Origin: Podocnemis expansa
Lineage: Eukaryota; Chordata; Testudines; Podocnemididae
Length of the DNA: 64,000 bases
NCBI GenBank assembly: GCA_007922195.1
Contig: ML681996.1
Location: 20,299,515 to 20,363,514, forward strand
Direction of reading: 5' to 3'
This document shows, piece by piece, positions 1-11,796 of the stretch; within the stretch, counting starts at the first letter, position 1; each line of letters starts with the position of its first letter. Below the pieces are notes generated by a model, which was not told the DNA's origin, searched no databases, and saw only the letters and a program-made list of their open reading frames with translations. The translations under genes were made by a program, and so were the position numbers.

Positions 1-1904
1 TCTGAATATGAGACAATTATGAAATTGCAATCACAGGCAAAACTCAAGTTACTTCTGAAGGACAGACACTTACCACAGCCTAAAGTTGCAGTTGGGTTTA
101 GCTCTGATAAACTCTTCAGCATGTGTGTGGTTTTTATTGTTTTCACTGTAATGCTTTCACCTTAACAATAAATGTGCTTGCTTAGAAGGAGCTGTGGGGT
201 AACTTCTAGCTGCTGACAAATACAGTCATTCACAGCCTTCATGAAGCAAAGCACAGATATTGACATGCTTAGTCTGGCTTGCTAGGACTATTAAAGTGCA
301 GACAGGGAATTGTGCAGCCTGAAAGAACGCTGCTCAGGAAGAAAAGAGATGTGGATCTTTGCCTGAGAGATGATGGCTGAATGGGTGAGAGCTTAAAGCG
401 GACACCCTTGAAGTATCACAGAAGAGAAACGCAGATGCAGTTGCCCTGGCCTCTGACAACTGATTTTATTAATATACCTCCTGTTAATAACAACAACAAT
501 AATAATTAATACAATAAGAAACTCTAAAAAGGGTGAGACATGAATATTCAGGTAACAGAACAAATGTACAGGCTGCATTATCCATGTATGTAGAAAAGAC
601 AGGTGTACCTATACAAGGCAATTTGCTAAAGACCAGGGGTTTTATTATTATTATTACTTTAAGTGTAAAGTATCACCCTGATTGTAGTCATTTCTGGATC
701 TTGGGTTGCACTAACCAACCAATTGGTTTTATGCAGGAAGCCCTGTTTCAAGAGTAACAGTGTCAAACTTGCTCCTGTCCTAGTCACGATTAAATGTGTT
801 TTGGATACGTGTATTCTGATAAAAGTAAGGAGATGGAGAGATACAAGATAGAACTAGGAGTTTCTCATTTTCTCTCTTTTTTAGTAAGTGCTGAAACCCT
901 GCAAACAGTTTCAGATTAATTACAGATAACTCTGTGGAACAATTATGGATTCTTTGGCTCCATATTTAATATGAGAGAGACAAGAATACCTTTCTGATTG
1001 GCCCCCGGGGTCTAGGATGGATTCTGAAGTCATAAGAGCCAGCAGCTGCTGCTGCAATTGCTACTACCTTCACTACCATGCCCAGGGAAAAGATCTGGGC
1101 TAAGGTTCATGTAATGTTATTTTGAAATTATCTTTTTTCTTTTTTCTTTTTTTTTTTTCAAACACGCCAGACCCCAGGAATGATGACAAGTATGTGGCTT
1201 CCAGTTCATACATTACAACAAATGTAAGTGAAGGAAAGGAAATATGTGAAGGGGAAAAATCAGCAAATAACACTACCACCACCTTGCCCTGAAGAAAAAG
1301 CAGAACTAGGGTCAATGAAAGACTCCTCACTTTGTCCTATTATTACAGCTATAAGGTCTAACTTCTAGTCTGGATTTACACCGTGAAGGCATGTCACATC
1401 GATTCATGTATTTTTCACTCTGCAAAGATGTTCAACATGTCAGCTAGTAATCATTATACTTCTTGTTTTGTGGTGAGGACATCTGTTGCAAGAATAGCAG
1501 TTAATTCTTACAGAACAAATGCTTAAAAGTAACACCTTAGGAGTTAAACTCTGATTAAACACTCTCTTTTTTTCCTGTTCACCTTCTCTTTCAGTAATTA
1601 CAAAGATTTACAAAGCTAATGCTCTACTACACAGATCAAAGAAGAATGTTGCCTGCTGAATTGGTTAGAGCTCTAATCCAACAGGTGGAAGTAATGTTCT
1701 TCTGACTTCTTAGTTCATTACTAATCATTGCTATGTTGTTAACTCAAAAGATAGTTACTTTTAGAGTTGGAAAATCTATGTTCTATTTTGATATTTTTAA
1801 ACTTTCTACCTGTTTGATATAAATAATTTCCACTGTTATATAAATGTACACATATACCCACATAACTCATGTATGTCCAGTAGTTCAGGACATATATATT
1901 TATG
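1..1904. other. Intronic sequence, no gene seen
   Basis: AT-rich unique-looking DNA. There is a short AAC/AAT-rich stretch near 487-508 and a T-rich tract near 1132-1159. The open frames are short and show no recognisable protein. Confidence 0.6.
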
Positions 1905-2049
1905 CAATAGACAAGTGGTTCACAACCTTTTCTCTGCTGTGGCACACCTTGATACTTTCAAATTTTTCAAGGCATATTGTTATTAAAAATTCATGAATAT
2001 TCAAATTAGCTCAAAATAATATGAATATTTATGAATCATGGCACAGTGG

Positions 2050-2880
2050 TTCAGAAATGCTGCTGTGTGGGGTAGTAGGGGTAGCAGAGCAGGGATGGCA
2101 AGACAGGGGAGGCCAGGAGTTATTTGCAGTGCCAGGAGTGAGTGTGGGGAGCAGAGCAGGACAGGGGCAGGGGCGTCACAACCCAGTAAGCCTGGTAAGC
2201 ATTGCAGGGGGGCACCAGAAATGGTAGCACCATTCCTGGGCAGGGGTGGCCAAAGAGGACAAGTGCAGCCATGTGGGGAACAGCACAAGGGTACCAAGAG
2301 AGGAGAGGGCAAGGGAGAACAGGAGTGGCTTTGTGGGAGGGGGGAGTAGGGGGAACCAGGGGAGTGGGAAGGTTGGGCAGGGGAGCATGGCGCAGCACCC
2401 ACTTCCCCATTTCTCCACAGTGGCTCCCTGCCACCTAGGGCAAATCCTCACCCCACTGCTGTTCCCTCCCACCCCAGTGGGTCCCGCTCCCCCCTCCCAC
2501 AGCCCCCTGCTGCCTGTGATGGACCTTCCCATCACTGCAGGGGCCAGAACTATCCCTCTAGCCCCCAGCTCATCCTCCTCCCCAGCTACACACACCCCCA
2601 ACCAGACAGCCACCCCACAACCTCAGCTACACACCCTCTGCTGCACATCCCCTCCCACCCACCTCTGCTACACATATACCCTCTGCCCCCCACAACTCCC
2701 AGCAGCCCCCCTCAAAGCCCTTACCTTGGCTGTTTGCAGGCTGGCTGACAGGCTGGGAGCTGCTTCCCTGCCACAAACTACTTTGTGGGGCCCTCCAAAG
2801 GGCTCACCATGGGCACCCACTGCTACCTTCCCTGTGGCCCCAGACCCCTCCTGCAGCCCTAACCACCCTACACAATCCCC
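2050..2880. repeat. G-rich then C-rich low-complexity core of the hAT-like element
   Basis: The plus strand is G/purine-rich with GGGGTGGC-like words to about 2400, then switches to C-rich with CCCCTCCCACC-like words to about 2880. The overlapping open frames, up to 222 codons, are a by-product of this skew. The G-rich half shares words with 15600-16003. Confidence 0.6.
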
Positions 2881-2936
2881 AGGACTCCTTTTTTGTTTTG
2901 CTGAACTGAACTAACATGACTATCCCTCTGGAACTC
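2881..2936 (+). repeat. Tail fragment of the fold-back element family
   Basis: AGGACTCCTT is followed by GCTGAACTGAACTAACATGA and TATCCCTCTGGAAC, the same 3' tail as the copies at 7758-7972, 24998-25275 and 35185-35222. Only the tail is present. Confidence 0.6.
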
Positions 2937-4058
2937 ATAAATCATGCTTGGGTATGATATTTTTAAAGATCTTCCCATCATGAAGCTTGTAAGTTGATCA
3001 TCTTTCACTTAACATAAATGAGCTAATGCTGAACTACAAAGTCAAAATGAAAATTTTATTTTTTTTTAAAAGTATGAGCATTAATTAATAATTAAAAAGT
3101 GGTAAATATAATGATGGCTCAAAAATTACAAATACCACATTTAAAATGTTGGCAGTCAAATTTTACAAATGTTTCATATAGGCTTTGGTTTATGTGCACT
3201 AGACATTTAATACAAATAATTATAATAAATAAAAATAAGTAAAAAATATTCTAGTGTAGCTATAAATGAAAAAAACCAAATTTCAGTGAAATTCTCTGAA
3301 GTACTCAAGTTTATAAGACTCTTGCCCCCTCAAAAATATTAAATAGTAAGTAAAGAAGCTAAAAAATTACTTACAAAAAAAAGATACAGCACAGACATCA
3401 CACACAGCTGTAATGATTGTCTAAGAGGGCAGCACTGTATTTATATGTAGCAGCCTATATGGACCTACCTGGTAAACTGATCTAACCAAAGCCAAACTAA
3501 AAATTGTCACAAAGTCAAAGGAAAAGGCAAAAGAACAGGTAAAAAAGAAAAGGAAAAGGCAATATTTCACAAAATCAAAAAATGGCAGAAAACATGGCCA
3601 CACTGAGTAATTAAAAGTTGAGCCCAAGGGAAAAGTTCCTACTATTGTGCTGTCTGTTACTTGCTCCTGCTTTTTTAGCATGTCAGTGTGAAGGTGATGG
3701 GCAGATAATGGTGAAATCTGCAATTCAGACGAAGCACAGATCCTAATGATAGTTTGCCTTGATGAGCCAAGAGTGAAAAGTGCTTAGGCTTCCAGGCCTA
3801 CTAGCTCTGCTAGATGGGAACAATTTCTATATTTTCATTTCTGTCCACTGAATTGAGGACAGGACCCCTTATTGCTCGGGGCCCTAGGCGGCTGCCTGCT
3901 TTGCCTACCCCAAAACCCACCACTGCATTTTGCCAGCCCTCCAGAGCCCACTTGGCTGGGCTGAGCAGGGAGGGAGCTCTAACTCTAGCTCTCCCAGATT
4001 CTCACAGCACACGTTGGATGTTGCCACAGCACATTGGTTGGGAACCACTGCAATAGAC

Positions 4059-4990
4059 CACTTCACTTTTGAAAAGGATTGATTTGTGATGGACTAGGTT
4101 TCAGAGTTTTTAATTTTGAGATGTCTGGATTACAGATTCCTGGATATAGGAAGCTCTGTTTTGAATCGCTATGAATTTGGAAGAGAGATAGTACTACAAT
4201 GGCTTGCCTATTTTAAACTCAGGTCAAACTTCAAACTCATATTTGTGTTAGTGTGACTCAAAGTGGAGCTCTGATTAAGATATTAAAAGAATAAAGTTAT
4301 GCTGAAGATAAGTTTAATCATTTTAAAGGCATGAATGTTACCAGACTTTTACTTCACTAAAGTTACACTGATTCTGAAGACCAAGCCTATGAATATCAAC
4401 ACAGACATCAGCTCACTCAGTCTACTAAATTTGGATCTAGATTTCAGTGGACTTGGATACAGATCAAATTAGAAGTGGAGAGCTGTATTAGGTCCTGTTT
4501 TGGATTTAAAATGCTGTAAAGGTTGGATAGTGCTTGAATAATTTCCTCCTCCTTCCTTTCTCTCTGTAAGGGCCAAATTCAGGCATAAAACATACATACC
4601 CACAAAAAGTAAGAACTCGTGTTTAAATAGCCCCTAGAAATCTCCAACAGAAATTTAATAGGCAAACCAAAAGCTAAAACATATGGGAAGAATTTTCACA
4701 TCTTCTGGAGGAGGTAGAAGAGTGAGATAAAAGATTTATACAGGCAATAATATGTAAATCAATAGGGTAAACATCCCTAAAATTTACTTGACATAAGTGG
4801 TCCTATAGCAACACAAATACAAGGTCTGTAAAAGTGGAAAATGAACATGTTTTACTTTATGTATAGTTATTATACTACAGGGAACAAACAGGCAATAGCA
4901 GGGGAATGGACAAGATGACCTAATAGTTTTTCTGCCTCTCATTTATATGCAGTAGGTCTGATTTCTGTATTTATTAAAAGAATGAGGAGC
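4059..4990. other. Intronic sequence, no feature seen
   Basis: AT-rich DNA with no recognised repeat termini and no coding frame of note. Confidence 0.5.
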
Positions 4991-4995
4991 ATAAC

Positions 4996-5787
4996 TGTCA
5001 AGGCTTTTTCCCCACTCTGGCACTTTGAGTGCAGAAGGTGGGAGCCTGCAACAGGCCTTAAAAACCACTGGCCTTAAAGCCTGCTCTTAGAAGTCTCCAA
5101 GGCCTCCAATTCCTGGCCTTGGAGTGGTATCGCTGCCACCACCCAAATGCAAAAAACCTCTTGAGACCCAGGAAGGCGCACTTGCAAATTCCTCCCTGTG
5201 AGGTACTTGCAATCCTGTTTATTCCTCTCTCAGGAAAGTGACTGGACCCCAGCTGCCTATGAGCTGGACCTGGAACAGGGTTCCCTCTAGTAGCTGCCCA
5301 TGCAGTCTAAAGCACGTGCACACAAACCTCTTGCCTTCCAGGACACAGAACCAGAACTTACTTAAAAGGTAAAATCTTTAATCAAAAAGAACAGGTAATA
5401 AACACAGAGAGTTGCTTCTCTGGGAATTAATTTAGGTAGCCACAGGGTGTGTGTGTGTGTGGGGGGGGGGTTACATGTGCTCAGCACAGAGAAATCCAAA
5501 AAACAAGCCAAAAACAAAGAAAATACCCTGACCAAGTTTAAATAAACATTCCCTGTTCTACTCACACCTGGTCAGTACCAAACTTAACTTATCTCTGGTA
5601 AGGATGTTGCTGGATTCTTCCTCAAGCCCCTCTGGCCTCCTCCTGATCCTTCCAGGAGCTCTGCTACATCCAAACAGGCCCAGGCTAGGCTGTTGTTAGC
5701 ATTCAAAAACCTGTGCTTTGTTCCTATTGGCTGTCCTGGGACTCACTGACCAGAGTGTTAACCCCTTCCTCCCCAAGGGTTACTACA
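4996..5787. mobile_element. LTR-like unit (solo LTR candidate), 5-bp target duplication
   Basis: Seen: a 792-bp unit begins TGTCAAGGCTTTTTCCCCAC and ends GGGTTACTACA, giving TG and CA ends. A perfect 5-bp direct repeat, ATAAC, flanks it at 4991-4995 and 5788-5792. Known: TG...CA ends with 4-6-bp duplications mark LTR retroelement insertions, and a lone LTR is left after recombination between two. The TGTCAAGG start matches a repeat I associate with turtle genomes. There is no internal region or coding frame. The strand is undetermined because TG...CA reads the same on both. Confidence 0.6.
5446..5470. repeat. (GT)n followed by a G run
   Basis: Alternating GT at 5447-5460 runs directly into ten G at 5461-5470, inside the LTR-like unit. 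Confidence 0.9.
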
Positions 5788-5792
5788 ATAAC

Positions 5793-6099
5793 CAAATAAG
5801 TTCTCACCATTTTCATTAGTTACAGGTTTAAGATTTTACTTTGTGTATGTTCTATGCAGTCTAGGACAGTTTAGGAATATTTTTGCATATTTTCAAACTG
5901 TAAATGTTTTATATGTCATTTTATTATAATACAGAGAGTTACTTAACTCTGATATATAACTGTTCCTCCTACAGAGTAATGTTGTAGCTCTGTTTTTTGT
6001 ATCTTTGCCAGACTAATGAGCTTTACGATACATTATCATCATGTGATGATGGCATCATTCATGAGATTGAATACCTGATTATTGTGCCCCTTATCATAC
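5793..6099. other. AT-rich intronic spacer
   Basis: No recognisable feature between the LTR-like unit and the CR1 end. Confidence 0.5.
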
Positions 6100-7175
6100 T
6101 TAGAATCATAGAATCATAGGGTTGGAAGGGACCCCACAAGGTCATCTAGTCCAACCCCCTGCCAAAAAAAGCAGGACCACTCCCATTAGATCATCCCAGT
6201 CAGTGTTTTGTCCAGCTGGGACTTGAACACCTCCAGAGATGGAGATTCCACCACCTCCCTAGGCAGCTTATTCCACTGCTTCACCACTCGCCTAGTAAGG
6301 AAGTTTTTCCTAATATCCAGCCTGGACCGCCCCAGCTGTAACTTGAAACCATTGGTTCTCGTTCTGCCCTCTGTTACCACCAAGAACAGTCGAGCTCCCT
6401 CCTCCTTGGAGCAACCCTTCAAGTAGTTGAAGGTTGCTATCAAATCCCCCCTCAGTCTTCTCTTCTGCAGGCTAAATAAGCCTAGTTCCTTCAGTCTTTC
6501 TTCATAGGGCTTGTGCTCCAGCCCTTTGATCATTTTGGTTGCCCTCCTCTGGACTCTCTCTAATTTGTCCATGTCCTTTTTGTAGTGGGGAGCCCAAAAC
6601 TGGACACAGTATTCCAGATGTGGCCTCACTAGTGCAGAATAGAGGGGAATGATCACATCCCTCGATCTGCTGGTAACACTTCTTCTGATGCAGCCCAGTA
6701 TGCCATTGGCCTTTTTGGCAGCAAGAGCACACTGCTGACTCATATCCAGCTTCCCATCCACCATGACTCCCAGGTCCTTTTCTCCAGTGCTGCTATTTAG
6801 CTGATCACTCCCCAGCCTGTAGCAGTACATGGGGTTTTTTCGTCCCAAGTGCAGGATTTTACACTTATCCTTGTTGAACCTCATGAGATTCCTCTTGGCC
6901 CACTGCTCCAGTTTGTCTAGGTCTCCCTGAATCCTGTCTCTGCCCTCTAGGGTGTCTACCGTTCCCCCCAGTTTGGTATCATCTGCAAACTTACTAAGTG
7001 TGCAATCTATCCCATCATCCAGATCATTAATGAAAACATTGAACAGAACTGGCCCCAGGACCAACCCCTGGGGTACACCACTCGTTACTGCCTGCCAACT
7101 TGACATGGAGCCATTGATTCCTACACGCTGAAACCGTTGTTCTAGCCAGTTTTCTATCCACCTTACAGTCAAGCT
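6100..7175 (-). mobile_element. CR1 LINE, 5'-truncated, minus strand
   Basis: Seen: read on the minus strand the unit ends GGTCCCTTCCAACCCTATGA followed by TTCTATGATTCTAAG, the CR1 3' end with its short direct repeat. Upstream is the 3' half of ORF2. Known: CR1 is the main LINE of turtles, birds and crocodilians, usually 5'-truncated and without target duplications. The 5' break is near 7160-7180, where similarity stops. The long intact frame suggests a fairly recent insertion. Confidence 0.9.
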
Positions 7176-7181
7176 AAGCAA
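6186..7181 (-). pseudogene. CR1 ORF2 fragment: C-terminal part of the reverse transcriptase
   Basis: A 331-codon frame without interruption, cut at its 5' side. Reverse-transcriptase landmarks are visible: [20 protein letters not shown] near residues 35-54 and the catalytic FADD near residues 66-69. KCKILHLGR, the [14 protein letters not shown] region and the [12 protein letters not shown] region follow in the order usual for CR1. The endonuclease domain and the N-terminal part of the polymerase are missing, so it cannot work alone. It ends at its own TAA (6186-6188), followed by about 85 bp of 3' tail. The apparent start codon is only where the truncated copy begins. Confidence 0.9.
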
Positions 7182-7189
7182 TTCCTTGT

Positions 7190-7757
7190 AACATCATATG
7201 AGCAAATATTGACTACTAAACCTTCCATATAAGGCAAAAATCAAACAAACCCAAATTTAACATGAAGGAATTTGTTTTTTTTCCTGCTCCATGTACAGAA
7301 TGCAATACTTGAAGGAATTAATCCAATTGTATTTTTAACGTGCTTAATATTTCTACATGTCTTGCTTTGCAGGACTGAAGTGGTCAAAAAAATTGAATAT
7401 TTTTCCTGGGTTTTTTTCCACATCAAATTGTTGCTGATTTATGACTAACTTAATCAGTGGTCAGACTTCTTCCAAAAACTGAATTTTTAATAAAAAATAT
7501 TCTGCATTTTTTTAGCAGTTCTGTGAAAGACTCAGGAAACAGAGCATGCCAAAAACAGAATATTGACCTCAATGGTCCAATTGAAAGCAAAACCCCACAA
7601 ATCAATATGTTGAGGTATAAATATACATTTAAAACCAAATATTGCTTTAATTTACACATATGCACCCCCATTTCCTTAGTAGGCCCCATTTCTGCAAACA
7701 CTTACCTATACACTTCACTATTGTACTATGAACAATTACCCAGATAACAAAATAATA
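7190..7757. other. Intronic sequence, no feature seen
   Basis: AT-rich; the overlapping short frames on both strands have no recognisable product. Confidence 0.5.
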
Positions 7758-7972
7758 TTTAAAAAAAAAAAGTCTTGTGGCCCTTAAACACTAAGAAATT
7801 TATTTATGGCATGAGCTTTCATGGGAGAAAATCCCACTTTGTCAGATGCTTCAAAGTGGGATTTTCTCCCACAGAAGCTCATGCCATAAATACAATTTTT
7901 CAGTCTTTAAGTGCCACAGGACTCCTTGTTTGTTTTACTGAACTAGACTAACATGGCTGCCTCTTTAGAAGT
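7758..7972 (+). mobile_element. Fold-back (palindromic) repeat with tail, complete copy
   Basis: Seen: an A-rich start, then GTCTTGTGGCCCTTAAACAC to CCCACTTTGTCAGATGCTTC forms the left arm. The right arm is its near-perfect reverse complement, ending GTGCCACAGGACTCCTTG, followed by a unique tail GAACTAGACTAACATGGCTG. The arms are about 75 bp. I know this family as abundant in turtles but cannot name its class. This copy supplies the uninterrupted arm sequence used to interpret 11797-12270. Confidence 0.75.
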
Positions 7973-9735
7973 TGGCAATATAAAGTTAAATATACATGCA
8001 AGTGTTTGTAGGATCAGGACCTAGAACGTAAGCATATAAAGAAAAACAGAATTTGGCCTATTTAATTCAATGTGACACAGAAAGGCATCAGAGAGTGAAT
8101 ACTTAATTCCTGGTATATTACAACCATGAAAATAACTACTTATTAAAAACTGAAAGTTTTAATTGAAAGTTACTTTCTCTTAAAAAAAAAGTTTGGATAA
8201 TGAAACAATTAATTAAACACGATTTTTTTCTGTTTTAAGCTGTGATTACTTTTTGCTGGCTGAACTTAACCTTTAATTGGTTATAGCAGGTAAGTAATTT
8301 CAAATGGTAGCTGTATGACACTTTAAAACATTATTGTAGGAAAAATGTTAGCTACATCCCAGTATAAATATAATATGTCCTTTTCTTCAAATAAAGATTC
8401 TCATTTATTATAATTAATGCCACAAAGTTTCTTTGTTTAAGTCATTTTCAGATTCATAATTATACTGTTGTCATATAATTATCTTCAGTAGTTTCTTTTA
8501 TTTCATGTGACAAAAAAAAAAAAAAAAAAAGACCTGCAGCAGTGTTGGTTAATATACTTTTCTGATATGCCTGTAGCAGACCTAGGATTTTGCAACTTAT
8601 TAAAAACCAAACTGAAATGCAAGGCTGGTTTTCAGGAACACTTGGCTGCATCTTAACTAACACATCATATTGAGGTGCTTCTTCTCAATTTTAAAACCAC
8701 ATCCAGTATTCTAACATAAGAGACTGACTTTTCTATCTGAATGATGCATGGTGGGGGGGGGGGGTTAAAACACCTACAGGGATGATTCACCACTGTCTTA
8801 ATCACCGTCTTAGCTACATCTTCTTGCATAACAAAAAGTCTAATTACATCCCTTAAGCAATCAAACCATCCAGCAAAATGACCTGTGTTTTAATGGGGTG
8901 AGAGCACCACTATTGTTAAAGTTGAGACTAGCTTACTATTTAACGGCAAGTTTTATTAAGTGTTCTAAAATCCACATGCTTACTCATGTTGTCTTGAAAA
9001 TCACTGTGCAGATTCACATGGATCCAAGAAGGGTTAAATTCAGCAGAGGGCAGGAGATAAGTTTATCAGGTAGGCTGCTGTTTTCACCAAATAGACTAAA
9101 ACTTTGTAAAATTGTTTGCACACATGCTAAACTAAAATTTGTTAGAAGGAAAGGGGTCTCCTGCCAAAACGGTGATTCATCATGGACCCAATCCTGCTTG
9201 ATCTCCTGAACAAGTAGTCTCACTGAAATTCTAAAAATTAACAGGATTCTGCAGATGGGATTTGGCCCAAAATATGTACTTTCCTCTATTCAGTCATTTC
9301 CAATGTGGCACTGCAAAGTCATCCATTTCTTGAAGAATCAGAGATCTAGATAATCTATGTTTGATTTCTTTCATTTTCCTAATTAACCTAAATATTTAAA
9401 TAGACACATTCTGAAGTTACAAAAAGAACCTGGACTATAAGACAGATGTAACATTTTTATAGCTGGGTCACAATATGCCCCCAGAATGTTTTTTATAAAG
9501 ATTCGTATTTGGCTACCAAAGTTGCAGACAGAATTTTTGATCAATGACCACGATTGTTGACCATTTTAAATTAAGACATCGTTTTATTTTAGTGCTGCAA
9601 TTAATTCTCCATCTTTTCCTGTGGAGGAGCTAATTTTTCCTACAGACTCCTCCTACTTGTCTTTTGACTTAAACTTACTATCTCCATTCTGGTGCTCGTA
9701 TTTCTTAGGTAGAAAAGGTCTGTGCATGGTACAAC
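7973..9735. other. Intronic sequence with homopolymer tracts only
   Basis: AT-rich, with an A run at about 8512-8530 and a G run at about 8752-8764. No coding or RNA feature recognised. Confidence 0.5.
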
Positions 9736-10030
9736 ACTTAAGGCAGGTTTTCACTGACAGCGGCAAATGCACTGCTATCAGACTGATCTTCCAAATCAGC
9801 TGATCGGGTCTGTGAAATCCTGCTCAACCAAACAAGAAGCTGATCTTGGAAGACCACCCCTCGTAGAAGGAGCAGTGCTGAATTGTATGGAAGCCATTTC
9901 CCTCCAACTCAGCGCACTGAAGATACTGAGGTAAGTCGGCAGTAGACAATTGGAGGGAGATACATAAGGTATTTTAAGTACTTTGTGTATCTCCCTTCAG
10001 TTGCGAACAAGATTGCACTGTGGTATAGGC
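9735..10030. repeat. Possible MITE-like repeat
   Basis: The GGCAGGTTTTCACTGACAGC start, an internal inverted pair around TTGGAGGGAGATACATAAGG and TGTGTATCTCCCTTCAGTTG, and resemblance to 25655-25745 suggest a decayed DNA transposon. Ends are not resolved. Confidence 0.35.
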
Positions 10031-10463
10031 CAGGGCTCAATAAAGGTAAGTAGAAATCCTCTGAATATGCAACACTGAGGTGTCTGCATAATTAAGCAAC
10101 AACTATGAAGATATCAAATGACATCTAACTTCAGATCTAAGACAGAAAATGGTAAGTGTATTGCAGGGCTAAAGGCTTATCTATACGGTGAAAAAGCCTG
10201 TAATGGCTAGTGCTGAATAGTTATTCTGCACTTCTTCAACATGCTAAGTTAGTGCAGAATTGCTATTGCACTTTAAATTCTCACCCTAGTTATTGCATAC
10301 TAATTTCCAAATGAATTTCCCATTTAGAAAAGCCCTCAGAGAGTCAAGGTGAAAGCTTAAAATGGGCTTCATGAAGGTTGCAGAGAACTTCAAAGGGAAG
10401 GGGAAAAAATTAAAGCGACTGCTCGAAATGTTAGAGAGGAAGAAAGGGAGGGAGTAAAGTCTA

Positions 10464-10700
10464 AGGCTTGGTATACACTAGGAAACTAGATGGGTATAAG
10501 TAAGTCACCCAGAGTTGTAAAATATCTACACTCCTAAATTAGGCAGCTAAACTAGCCTAACACCAGGTATTGACAGCTGTAGATCGGTGGTTTCTCAAGT
10601 AGCTACTGCCTCTTGTGGAGTTAGAATACCTACACTGATAGGCCTCTTCTCTTCACTGAAGCACTACAGTGCTGCTGGTTCATTTTAAGTGTAGGTAACT
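10464..10700. repeat. Decayed MITE with CTTGTCTACACT-type termini
   Basis: It begins near AAGGCTTGGTATACACTAGG and ends near TTTTAAGTGTAGGTA. The inner GTAGCTACTGCCTCTTGTGGAG fits a turtle-abundant TIR element I recognise. No clear target duplication. Confidence 0.4.
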
Positions 10701-10904
10701 CCTAATTCTCCTCTCACTAATATGGGTACAAATCATGAGAAACTCAATCTGAGCTTATATACTGCTGTGAGATCAACTTTACACTGATATTACAGAGCTC
10801 AAATAATTTTACAAATTTAATTAGTATAATTACTTACAGTACTTCATGCCATGAATGTATATTGGGAGAAATCTGATAATATCTCAATGGGGCATGTAAA
10901 TTCA

Positions 10905-10990
10905 ATTATATTCATTTTACAGGTAGGTAAACTGAATCACAGGTCACAAAGACAGTTAATGGTCAAGTAGATAATAGAACCCAAAAAGCC
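10905..10990 (-). mobile_element. MIR SINE remnant, reverse orientation
   Basis: TTCATTTTACAGGTAGGTAA is followed by ACTGAATCACAGGTCACAAAG, the reversed MIR core-flanking segment. Old and diverged. Confidence 0.6.
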
Positions 10991-11399
10991 TGACTTCAAA
11001 TGCCCTCTTTATATAATGCTACAGGCTAGATTCTCACTGGTGTAAAACTGAGTAGCTCCATTGAAATCAATGAATGATCTATCACTAAATATATCATCAG
11101 AAAATACTTTCCATTTATACAAAATTAAATAATTTGTTTTATAAAATTTAGATTGAAAAGTAAATAAAATAGCAATCTTGTTCAAGAATTTACAAATAAT
11201 AAATATATATCTTCCAGTGCAAATGATCTTACAGCATGCAGAAAGTGTGACCGTTCACAATGGTCAAGGCTCTCCCTTTAATTATTTCTCCTTACATATC
11301 TTTTTTGTCATACTTCTATTTAAAATGGTTTTCCTATCAGTTCCATCCTCTGCCTTAAATCCATCAAATCCATCCAAAGCTGGGACAAAAATATGGCTC

Positions 11400-11720
11400 C
11401 CTCCCATTTTTAGGGCTATTGTTGGAGGGGGGACAGCCCAGAGGTCAAGCCCTGTGCTCCTGCCCCTCCCTGGGCCAGCTGCTTCACCGCCAGGGGCAGG
11501 CTGGGTGGGCATTGTGGTGCGATGTAGCTGTTCTGGCCTGGGGGCAGTGTGGGCCATTCCAGTGGCCAAGCCCATGCTTCCATCCCTCCCCATCTTGCCA
11601 TGGAAGGTAGTAGGGAAGGCGGAGAGCTGTGCTGCCCTGGGGCCTATGGAACCGTGGGGACTGGGGCAGTTGTCCCCCATCCAAAGGATGGCCCAGACCA
11701 CTGTCACTGTCCTCCTTTAA
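11400..11720. other. GC-rich block, probable decayed DNA transposon
   Basis: A GC-rich island in AT-rich surroundings. Overlapping frames on both strands reach 180 codons, but the protein is low-complexity Pro/Gly/Ala and matches nothing I know. Confidence 0.35.
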
Positions 11721-11796
11721 AATAGAAACCTATAATTTTACCATTTGTTATTCTGCTTATATATAAATTGAGATGAACACACATTCCTTTTTCCAA

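Larger units (their letters stand above)
1913..4050. mobile_element. hAT-like non-autonomous element, 2.1 kb, perfect 8-bp target duplication
   Basis: Seen: the unit begins AAGTGGTTCACAACC and ends GGTTGGGAACCACTG, which are inverted copies matching at 13 of 15 bases. It is bracketed by a perfect 8-bp repeat, CAATAGAC, at 1905-1912 and 4051-4058. Known: CAGTGGTTC-type inverted termini and 8-bp duplications are hAT hallmarks. The interior has a G-rich block, a C-rich block, the tail of a fold-back repeat and an AT-rich block. No transposase is visible, so it was moved in trans. Parts of the interior (for example the CGGGGCCCTAGGCGGCTGCC region near 3880) resemble another hAT family and may be a nested insertion. 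Confidence 0.75.

Noticed and set aside
2246..2914. 222-codon plus-strand open frame and several overlapping frames
   Set aside because: It lies in the G-rich/C-rich core of a hAT-like element and its product is low-complexity. Open frames on several strands at once reflect base skew.
11178..11720. 180-codon plus-strand frame
   Set aside because: It crosses from AT-rich to GC-rich sequence with abrupt composition change, and overlapping frames exist on the other strand. No splice or protein support.
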